DNA of 64,000 nucleotides, taken from NCBI RefSeq assembly GCF_001653235.2, contig NC_035791.1, positions 4,402,001 to 4,466,000 of the forward strand, in the 5' to 3' direction. Both the position numbers and the translations under genes were made by a program. Below are positions 56,029 through 64,000 of this stretch, in pieces (the first letter of the stretch is position 1; the number at the start of each line of letters is the position of its first letter). This DNA comes from Pochonia chlamydosporia 170 (lineage: Eukaryota; Ascomycota; Sordariomycetes; Hypocreales; Clavicipitaceae). The notes below the pieces were generated by a model. That model was not told the DNA's origin and searched no databases. It saw nothing but the letters and a program-made list of their open reading frames with translations.

Positions 56029-58443
56029 TCAACACTGATTGTCGGCCGCCGTCAAATCAATAACAGACACATCGCTCCATCTGAGCTCCGCCGCTTTCTT
56101 GCCAGTCTTTGAATTGGCCACCAATTCACGCTCTTCGGCTTCCAATTCGACTTCCTCAAAGAAGCCCGATTCAGACTTCCTAGCCCTGAAGATCTTCTTC
56201 TTTGATGATGAGTTGATCTGAGATGATTTCACCCCTGTTCGTGATGCCTTCTTCTCCATCGAGTTTCTCTCGGTAGGCAGGCTAGGCTGTATTAAGGATG
56301 ACACTGACGCCAAATCAGAGTCGCTGTCCTCTGTTTCCACTTCCTTCTCTTTCTGCACCTCTCGCGGCTCTGCAGCATTCGTCTTAGGCTTGCTTAGGAA
56401 CATTTCCATAGAGGATTGCTTCAGTAACGCATCACCCATTTTGGTTTCTCGACTTGGCCGTTCTCGTTGCCGTTGTGAGGAAGGCTTCACACCCAAAGAG
56501 CCACGGCTTGCCTGAATAATCGAACGTACTGAATCGGGCACCCGGTTGGCCTCTGCGGATACAGGCGCCTTGTTGGACGATGAACCTGAAGCTGACGGGC
56601 GGCGAGGACTGGACGCAGGGGCTGGTGGGCTAGATGAAATATATATCGGGTCTGGTTGCTTCTGGGGTCTACACGATCTGGGCGTAAATGGTGAGCTGTC
56701 GATGGCATGAATAACCGCAGTCTTTTTCGGACTCCTCGTGGGCGAGGACGAGGATTGCTTACTTGGGCTCGGCGAGACTCCGGGACGACTAGGACTCTTC
56801 AGAAGAGATGCGCTTTGATTAGCACCTTTGCGTGACTCCTGACGATCGACCAAGGCGGCCGACTTTGTAGCCTTGACATATTTATCAAGGGACCCTCGAG
56901 GCATGTCAGAAGACTTGCTCGCCTTGGCCACACCGGGCTTTTTCTTCGGAGATCGTCGAATAGCCTTTGCTTGCTCCTTCGTCTGCCACTCCCGGAAAAC
57001 GTCAGGAGCAGCCTTCTTCACGAGCCCCTCCAGCACCCAGGCCAGATCAGGCTTCCCGACATCGAAAATTTTTGGTGCACCTGCCGTAGATCCTTCTTCA
57101 ACGACATCAATAGCATCTAATTCCTCGTCACTATTCAATGCTAGCCCTGTGCGGGCGAAACTAATGTTTTCCTCCACTTCTTGGGATAGGTCAATAGGAA
57201 CGACCTCTTCGGGTACATAGGCCAAGCGCAGCTCGGGGGTCCCATCTGTGCTAAAGTGGGTTCGTCGCCCAGATATGCGCTTAACGTGTTGGGTTTCTGA
57301 TGAGCTAGCCATGTTCTGGACCAGCATTGCTTGCCCTAAAACGCGGATAAACTTGATTGCTCCTATCCGGTAGTCCCAGTCAAAGGTTTCTCGTGTAAAT
57401 TCGCGCAGTGCTGTGAGATGGAACTCCTGCTTTGCCTGCACCCTCTGCCGAATAGATTCGATATCAGTTTCCGGCGAGACGATGGGGTGAGTGTAATATC
57501 GCAGGACTTCGATGTTGGGAAAGTCTTGGGGTATGGTCAATGACTTGTGTTTTGTTCTGAAATAGCCTTTCTCGTTGGTTTTTAACTCGTGTATTAGCGA
57601 ATTTCGCCATGCCTTTATGGCGATCTCGTCAGAAGCCTTGAGTTGGCAGAGTGATTTGCCAAAGCCAGCTTTGGCTGCTTCACAAGCTACTTTGACACCA
57701 CAGCCGGGGATGCCGTCGGGGAGGTAGTCGCCACCACTCATCAATGCAACAAGAACCATCCCTTCTCGGTCGAGGCCCAGGTCTCCTAATGCCATGTCGC
57801 GGACGTCGTACATTGACACATGTGTTGGTGTTTTGGCGGTCCTTCCTTCACCAGACCAATCACGGAGCGTTCTTGTACACCCAAACATTATTGTATCGAC
57901 GTCTTCACTTAGAACGGCGTCAACTACCCCTTGCTGCTGGAGGAAGGCGCATTCAGCTTCTCCTTCACCAGGCGCGTCATGAACATGGAATCCAAATAGA
58001 CGAATTAGGCGCTTGGCCAAGGCTGTTGCAACACCATCGCCTCGGCCTGATCGTTTGTTTCGCTTAAGTGCTGGCTTATTTGGGCCATCGAATACAAAGA
58101 TTGGTTGAATTGGAGTTGCAAGTAGTCGAACAAGTCGGTAAAAGAGTGTTCTTATGGCGGGATTGGTGCCACCTAGACGAATCAGTCAGTTGAATACAAT
58201 TTTGCATGTACGCGCGGGAAGCAATAAAGCGGAATACAGACCTCGTGCCGCCTGCGCTTGGAATTGCCATATAGCAATGTCAATAGCAATCCGATAGGGT
58301 CGGTTGTTGATCTCCAAGCTGTCAGCTGCGAGCTTGGACAAGGAGACTCGTTTACAAGGACCAAGCTCTTTGTATATGCTTCTTCGGTTTAGCCATGAGC
58401 GGATAGGACGTTGAAGGGGTGATATTTACCCTTTGATGCCCAT
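56029..58443 (-). CDS. gen1: GEN1/YEN1 Holliday-junction resolvase (Rad2/XPG family), 3 exons
   Basis: Exons 58430-58443 (14 nt), 58242-58378 and 56029-58172 give 764 aa. Joining yields the canonical start MGIKGIYKELGPC and, over the second intron, AARGGTNPAIRTLFYRL. The XPG-N domain includes FVFDGPNKPALKRNKR; the XPG-I domain has DAPGEGEAECAFLQQQG, LSEDVDTIMFG and MSGGDYLPDGIPGCG, carrying the acidic metal-binding residues. A helix-two-turn-helix region follows (GVKVACEAAKAGFGK). The C-terminal 300 residues are Ser/Pro/Lys-rich and disordered with many SP/TP sites (SPSPSKQSSSSPTRSPKK), suiting CDK control as known for Yen1. The enzyme cuts Holliday junctions symmetrically late in the cell cycle. 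The absence of a PCNA box at the end argues against FEN1. Confidence 0.93.
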
Positions 58444-58883
58444 TTTGGGCAGGCTATATACTTGGTGACCAACAGAGGTTGAATGAAGCTGGATAATTCG
58501 CAATGGAGGAGGTTGACTGGCATGGGGATGGATGCATGTGGTTCAATTGACATGGACGTACGGAGTAGAGAGGATGATGCCCCACGTCACTGAGGCGACA
58601 ACTGCCTTTTGTTGACTTTGGTCGGTGTCGGCATTTGATAGGCCGATGTCTGGTGGGCCAGCAGGAACAACCAGACTACAGTGCACATACTTTAGTGGGA
58701 CCAGTCGTGGCATTTGATCAAATGTCAGGGGTCATTTGCTCACTAAGTGCATACATGTATCGTCAGACTTGACGTGACTGACATCTCAAGCTGTTTGACA
58801 CTTTGATAATGGGCGTCCTCACCACAGACTGATATCTAAATTTCTTTTCTTTCGTCTCTTCCGTGCCACTTACAATCCAGGCC
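58444..58883. other. Divergent promoter of GEN1-type and ARP10 genes
   Basis: 440 bp; contains TACGGAGTA at 58559-58567. No other structure seen. Confidence 0.5.
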
Positions 58884-60606
58884 ATGTCTTCTGGAGCAGG
58901 CACTACGCTCGCTCACAAAAGCGTGGCCACGATTAGAACTGGCACATCACAAGCACCACCAAGCTCAACACCTCACACCCCGCCAAGAACAGTCACATCG
59001 TCTTTTGGCTCGCCATCTACCATTCGAGCCGACGATGATTTTGTGCTTATAGAGATTGGCTCGCGTTATATTAGAGCCGGATTTGCAGGCGATTCCTTGC
59101 CCAAGGCGTGTCTGTCTTGCGGACCAGAACAGCAAAGACGAGTTGGTGATTTTCGAGTCTGGCAGGAACCAACCTCAACCTCATCACGAAAATGGGCTGC
59201 AGACCATGAGATATGGCGGTACGACTTGCGTCAAATTGACCTGGGCTTATTCCAAGACAAACTAGACCGAATATTACGCGATGCATTCACGAGGTAACGT
59301 GCAACGATGGTGCTTGATTCAAATCTTCTACTCACTCACTTTCAGGTTTCTTCTCATCGACTCCCGACCGAGACGGGTCGGTCTTGTTTTGGACTCGGCT
59401 CTGCCTCTTCCTCTTCTATCTGCTGTATTGAGTACTTTATTTACCAATTTTCAAACCCCTATGGTCTCTCTCATGTCGACACCCACAATGGTGGCCGTAG
59501 GAGCTGGCGTGCGCTCGGCGCTAGTTGTGGATATGGGTTGGAACGAAACAATCGTAACCAGTGTCTACGAATACAGAGAAGTCAAGAGCTCGAGGACTAT
59601 CAGAGGCGGCAGAAGTCTTAATGATACGCTCTACAAACTCCTCCACGGCCTGATTCCCACTGCTGAAGACGACGACGAGTCAGAGGACAGAGCAGTGACG
59701 TTTGAAGAGTGTGAAGACATCATGTGTCGGCTAATGTGGTGTCGACCATCGGCGTTCAAATCATCTCAGAGGCAGTCTACGCAGTTGGACACGGTGGAGG
59801 AGCAGGACGAAAACGAAGGAGAGCCAAATCAACCGAGCGGCATAGCTGAGGTTCCGCTTCGGTCTACAAATCCTCCATCAACAATTCACATCCCGTTCAA
59901 CAAGCTTGCCGATGTCTGCGACGATGCCCTTTTCGACCCTTCGGCGGCACGATCAACTTTTGATGATCACGAACTACCTCTTCATCTTCTTGTGTATGAC
60001 CAACTCCTGCAGTTGCCACTTGACGTTCGAGCAATCTGCATGTCTCGCATCATCTTCACAGGAGGCTGCTCGAACATCCTGGGCATAAAGGAGAGAATTG
60101 TGGACGAGATTACAAGTATTGTTGAGCGGAGAGGATGGGAGCCTGTGTTTGGAAAAAGTGTCGAAAACCTGCGGAATGGGCAAAGAGCCCAACGAAAAGC
60201 CAGCTTGCAGAGGTCAAGCATTTCATCTGTGGGTACATCAGACTCGAGTGGTTACGATTCTGATGGGCTACGATCGGAATCGGGAACAACAGATTCGCTA
60301 GAGGACCAAGTTGAGGCCAAAATCGCGCGCAACCGACCCATGAGACACCAATTTCAAGGGCAATTACGAGCTGTTCACTCACTAGGAGCTTGGGCGGGAG
60401 CCAGCTTGCTGTGTCAGTTGAAGATTCCAGCCATGGCGACTGTGGATAGAGAGCTGTGGTTACAGCAGGGGGCTAATGGAGCATCTCGACCTAGTGAGGT
60501 TGATGTCAAGCATCAGCAGAGACAGAGTATGGGAGCAGGTGGTCTGATCAGAGGAAGTGGCGGCCATCACTCAAACTGGACCCTCGGCATCTGGGGCAGC
60601 CTATAA
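58884..60606 (+). CDS. arp10: Actin-related protein ARP10/ARP11 (dynactin pointed end), 2 exons
   Basis: Exons 58884-59293 and 59346-60606; the 52-nt intron gives 556 aa. A Ser/Thr/Pro-rich lead precedes the actin fold: DDFVLIEIGSRYIRAGFAGD (phosphate-1 loop), ALVVDMGWNETIVTSVYEYR (phosphate-2) and RIIFTGGCSNILGIKERIVD (adenosine motif). The insert with SEDRAVTFEECEDIMCRLMW and a Ser/Asp-rich loop (SVGTSDSSGYDSDGLRSESG) makes it longer than actin. The closing W-rich end (NWTLGIWGSL) is typical of the fungal Arp10/Arp11 group. In Neurospora the orthologous ropy gene product caps the Arp1 filament of dynactin and is needed for dynein-driven nuclear movement. The start is the first ATG; an upstream GTG-led extension is not used. 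Confidence 0.85.
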
Positions 60607-60955
60607 ATGGGGATGGAGGCAAGCAAAGCGAGGGATATTTATGTGCACTATGGAGATACCACTTGATTTGGCGCATTGAATAGCAGATTTAGTGAAAAAT
60701 GAAGTCTATTTGTCAATTTTCGTAAAGCCAATATGTTGGCTCAGACATTTTTGGTGCAATCACCATGCAAGGCTGCTCTGATACCTTTTGGTCTGCATCG
60801 GCTGTGGCGGCGTTGCCCAGTTCGGCTAATTGCATTAAACCCCTACCAACAACCAACGTCCTCCGGAGCAAGTCACCTCAACTCCAAGCTCACTCAACGC
60901 TCCCGTACAAAGCTGCGATGAGGACCAGCTCACATCGCCGTCGCAGCAAAGAAAG
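60607..60955. other. Short intergenic region before SerRS
   Basis: 349 bp between tandem genes; no gene or repeat seen. Confidence 0.5.
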
Positions 60956-62503
60956 ATGAACCGATCACTGACATGCATACGGTGTCAGGGTTTGAAGCTC
61001 AAGGCACGGCCTCTCTGTGTGCGGACATTTGCAGAATACAAGAGACCCGCCATTGCGCCCAAGCCCATCATCGACATCAAGCATATCCGTCAAAACCCAG
61101 AGCTATATGAGCTCACATGCCTGGAACGGAACTACAAAAAGCAAGCAGAATACCCGGCCAAGATCCTGGAACTGCATTCCCAATGGCAGAGCTTGCAAAA
61201 GCAGGGGCGGTCACTCCGCGAGAGATCCAACTTGCTGCGGAAATTTCTGGCAAATCCAGCTACCAGCAGCGGTGACGATGATGTCAAGGACATTCGGCAA
61301 ATGAGCCGGGAGCAGGTACAAGAAGAGGCGAGGAAGTTAAAGGGCGAATTATCGGGCATTGAAAAGGGCGAAGCGGAAGCTGTGGCAGAGATGGAGGCAC
61401 TTGCGTTGGAGATTCCCAACCTGACGAGTGACGATACTCCCCGAGGGGATGAAGCCATTCTTTTGAGTTATATCAACGATGCGCCTACGGCTTTTGATAA
61501 GTCACCCGAGAATAAGGTCTGGCGGTCACACGTCCACATTGGTTCGGAGCTGGGACTATTCGACTTTTCAGGTGCGGCCACCGCCTCCGGCTGGGGGTGG
61601 TACTACCTCCTCGGGGAGGCAGCTCAGCTCGAGCAAGCCCTCGTTCAATATGCGCTCGCCGTAGCCACCAAGTACGGCTGGACGCAAGTCTCGCCGCCGA
61701 CAATGGTATACAGCCACATTGGAGCGGCGTGCGGGTTCCAGCCGCGGGATCAACATGGCGAGCAGCAAGTCTACACGATAGCCCAGTCACAGGTCGATTC
61801 GGATCGCGGCGTGCCGGAAATGTGTCTGGCTGGAACGTCTGAAATCTCTCTTGCGGGCATGAAGGCCAACACCACCATTGATCCGGAGGAACTGCCCATG
61901 AAGCGCGTGGCCGTGTCTCGATGCTACCGCGCCGAAGCAGGAGCCCGTGGCGCCGACACAAAGGGCCTCTATCGCGTTCACGAATTCACAAAGGTCGAAA
62001 TGTTTGCGTGGACAAGCCCCAACGAAGGCGAGGCAGAGGAAATCTATGAAGAAATGCTGGATATTCAGACGGAGATTCTGCAGTCGCTGGGGCTTTACTG
62101 TCGCGTGCTGGCGATGCCGACGACTGATCTCGGCGCCTCTGCCACGCGGAAGGTCGACATGGAGGCATGGTTCCCCAGTCGACAGAGCATCAATGACGGC
62201 TGGGGCGAGTTGACGTCGGCGAGCATGTGTACGGACTATCAGGCACGACGGCTGGCAACACGCACGCGGGTAGGCGGCAAGATTTCCTTCCCGTGGACGT
62301 CTAACGGGACGGCGCTGGCGGTGCCGCGTGTCATGGCGGCATTGTTGGAAAACGGGTGGGATGAGGAGACGGGCACGGTGGCAATTCCCGAGGTGCTGCG
62401 GCCGTGGATGGATGGACTGGAGAGGATGGGGAGGGTGGGCAGGAGGCGGAATGCGAGGGAGGTGACGTTTAAGCAGACGGATGGTCATGTTGAGGAGGCG
62501 TAG
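60956..62503 (+). CDS. dia4: Mitochondrial seryl-tRNA synthetase, intronless
   Basis: 515 aa. An Arg/Lys-rich N-terminus (MNRSLTCIRCQGLKLKARPL) can serve as a mitochondrial presequence. The tRNA-binding long coiled-coil arm spans about 40-150 (YPAKILELHSQWQSLQKQGR, EEARKLKGELSGIEKGEAEA). Class II motifs follow: motif 2 VSRCYRAEAGARGADTKGLY with RVHEFTKVEMF, and motif 3 NGTALAVPRVMAALLENGW. The serine site TSEISLAG is present. The enzyme charges mitochondrial tRNA-Ser; the yeast orthologue is DIA4. The frame has no introns and starts at the ATG giving the presequence-like end. Confidence 0.92.
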   Translation: MNRSLTCIRCQGLKLKARPLCVRTFAEYKRPAIAPKPIIDIKHIRQNPELYELTCLERNYKKQAEYPAKILELHSQWQSLQKQGRSLRERSNLLRKFLANPATSSGDDDVKDIRQMSREQVQEEARKLKGELSGIEKGEAEAVAEMEALALEIPNLTSDDTPRGDEAILLSYINDAPTAFDKSPENKVWRSHVHIGSELGLFDFSGAATASGWGWYYLLGEAAQLEQALVQYALAVATKYGWTQVSPPTMVYSHIGAACGFQPRDQHGEQQVYTIAQSQVDSDRGVPEMCLAGTSEISLAGMKANTTIDPEELPMKRVAVSRCYRAEAGARGADTKGLYRVHEFTKVEMFAWTSPNEGEAEEIYEEMLDIQTEILQSLGLYCRVLAMPTTDLGASATRKVDMEAWFPSRQSINDGWGELTSASMCTDYQARRLATRTRVGGKISFPWTSNGTALAVPRVMAALLENGWDEETGTVAIPEVLRPWMDGLERMGRVGRRRNAREVTFKQTDGHVEEA

Positions 62504-62688
62504 GTATGTACGCACGAGATTGTAACACCAGCATCATGAGCATTTGTTCAGCATATTAATAACCAGATTCAATAACCTAGTTGTATTATACTCATATTCA
62601 TGTTACTATTCATACATTGCTCCTCCTAAAACGCTACTCCAACCCGTCTCTCACCACCCCCTCAACACCAAAACACCATCACCACAAC

Positions 62689-64000
62689 CTACAAACCCTT
62701 CGTCCTCACCACATCCCCCGGTCTCTGAAACGCCAATCTCGGATCCCTCCTCCACCAATAATACCCACTCATCTTCTTCACCGCACCCCCCCAACCCAAC
62801 TCCCCTCTCTTCCACGTCCGTCCCCCCTCCCCATCCGTCCACCTCTGCACCAAATATCTCGCCGCGTCTTCCCACCCTCCTCCCCCATCCTCCGGCAAAC
62901 GCAAATCCTCCTCATCAACATCCCCAATCTCAAGCCAAACCTCCACCGTCCTCAACTGATCCGCATAAATCACCAGCACAGCCAGCACGCTCGCCACAAA
63001 GCTCGACACCCAAAATACCCAGAAATTACCCCCCTCCGGCCCATAATCCCCCTCTATAGCCAGAACGCTCGCCACCACCGTCACAGGTAACAGCATCCCC
63101 CCCAGGTACGCTATCCGATCGAGACTCCTGTCGTTGTCGGTGCGTGACGTCTGCGCAAAGGTCTGCCGGCGGCGCATGGCCGCGTCAACAGCCGGTTGAC
63201 GCAGGTGGATTCGCATTTCTAGCCGTGCGATGAGATGTTCCCATGCAGAGGGGCACACTGCGTCCAGCGTACTTCCCTTTCTGGAGAGGTATTTCGCCTC
63301 GTCGAGGTTTTGTTCGAGCGCGGCCATGGCTCGCCAGAGGGACTTTTGCTCCTGGTCGGCGTTGTGGATTTCGAGACGCATCGCGGAGAGGCAGGCTGTC
63401 CAGCGGTCGTGGATCATGTCTGCTAGGATTTCTTCGATGGGGGTGTGTGTCCCTGTGAGGGAGATTAATGTCTCCCAGAGGTCTTCTTCGAAGGAGGACA
63501 TTTCAGTTCGTTGATTCGAGCTGGGGAATGTGTACCCTGTTGCTCCGTATCCAGATGCCACGACAGCATCTTCATGCTTCAACTTGGTTTTTTTGTCGCG
63601 CTTCTCCAGAACGGCATTATGTCCAACCAGGAGGATTGGCACATTCCCGCCTAGCCAGATGCTCATTCTGGAAATCGTCAAAACTTGTCCGTCGCCTGGC
63701 CTGTAAAGCGGTATCTGGTTTCCCCTGGCCGCAACCTCGGGATACTTCCACGTCCACCAACGGGGTCTACGATTGCCTGCCCTTGGTCTATACGGTCTTC
63801 CTAGGACGTGGGCGTCTAGAAACTCGCCATCTACACCAGCCATGTTGGCGAGCGTCTCACGGACAACATCGTCGATGTGGCTAGTTCGCAGGACGAGCAT
63901 CCGGCCGTGTAAGAGGGTCGATTCACCGGCTAGGAGTTCCGTGCGCAGCTCTTCCATACTGGAGAGGATATGTCTATATTGCTGGGCGGAGTGACCTGCC
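62689..64000 (-). CDS. CorA-like membrane protein of filamentous fungi, 3' part (5' end beyond window)
   Basis: At least 437 residues; the frame stays open to the window edge, past the Met at 63957, so the start is outside. The large soluble part has Trp-rich PRWWTWKYPEV and helical SLWRAMAALEQNLDEAKYLS segments, ending in two close TM helices (YLGGMLLPVTVVASVLAIEG and NFWVFWVSSFVASVLAVLVI). This is the CorA-type C-terminal layout. However, the hallmark Gly-Met-Asn after the first helix is absent (EGDYGPEG sits there), as in many fungal CorA-like proteins of unknown function. Magnesium transport should therefore not be assumed. The last 85 residues are Trp/Gly/Arg-rich and cytosolic. Confidence 0.75.
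   Translation of the reverse strand, partial: AGHSAQQYRHILSSMEELRTELLAGESTLLHGRMLVLRTSHIDDVVRETLANMAGVDGEFLDAHVLGRPYRPRAGNRRPRWWTWKYPEVAARGNQIPLYRPGDGQVLTISRMSIWLGGNVPILLVGHNAVLEKRDKKTKLKHEDAVVASGYGATGYTFPSSNQRTEMSSFEEDLWETLISLTGTHTPIEEILADMIHDRWTACLSAMRLEIHNADQEQKSLWRAMAALEQNLDEAKYLSRKGSTLDAVCPSAWEHLIARLEMRIHLRQPAVDAAMRRRQTFAQTSRTDNDRSLDRIAYLGGMLLPVTVVASVLAIEGDYGPEGGNFWVFWVSSFVASVLAVLVIYADQLRTVEVWLEIGDVDEEDLRLPEDGGGGWEDAARYLVQRWTDGEGGRTWKRGELGWGGAVKKMSGYYWWRRDPRLAFQRPGDVVRTKGL

Noticed and set aside
1..64000. CRISPR arrays, phage or bacterial operons
   Set aside because: The genes are intron-bearing eukaryotic genes on both strands; no regularly spaced repeats were found.

Overview
The window is nuclear DNA from a filamentous ascomycete. 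Genes are split by short introns of about 50-120 nt with GT donors, CTAAC/CTGAC-like branch sites and AG acceptors. Both strands are used and there are no operons. The proteins resemble Sordariomycete proteins, and from memory most resemble Hypocreales (the order of Metarhizium and Pochonia); that placement is inference. Gene models below were built by hand by joining reading frames across plausible splice sites, and every joined model keeps frame. No rRNA, tRNA, CRISPR array or prokaryotic feature was seen.

Layout. 0-11 kb is dense housekeeping sequence: the 3' end of a Dicer-like gene (DCL2 type), nicotinamide riboside kinase, peptidyl-tRNA hydrolase 2, the divergent 40S-biogenesis pair UTP7/TSR1, urease accessory UreG, and mitochondrial ribosomal protein uL24m. 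12-16 kb has an FAD monooxygenase, GET1 and a PTAR1-like protein. 16.3-20.9 kb is a gene desert with three copies of a short TA-flanked MITE-like element. 20.9-28.7 kb has a GPI-type aspartic protease, a vacuolar-type amino acid transporter, a 34-residue Cys-rich protein and a Rho1-like GTPase. After a second desert (28.7-32.6 kb) come a membrane protein, the golgin RUD3, an F-box-like protein, a fourth MITE copy, NOP15 and a compact survival-motor-neuron (SMN) homologue. 44-64 kb has a secreted cupredoxin, a SERF/4F5 protein, a four-TM protein, PCF11, MGS1/WRNIP1, a GEN1/YEN1 Holliday-junction resolvase, dynactin ARP10, mitochondrial seryl-tRNA synthetase and the 3' part of a CorA-like membrane protein.

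Functional themes. Several neighbours are head-to-head and could share promoters: NRK1/PTH2, UTP7/TSR1, GET1/PTAR1 and NOP15/SMN. RNA and RNP work is well represented (DCL2, UTP7, TSR1, NOP15, SMN, PCF11, SerRS), as is genome maintenance (MGS1, GEN1). I see no secondary-metabolite cluster, and nothing that demands a wholly new system. The best leads are the MITE family with its inverted pair, the Cys-rich microprotein with a 15-nt last exon, the minimal SMN gene, and a four-copy motif cluster upstream of it.
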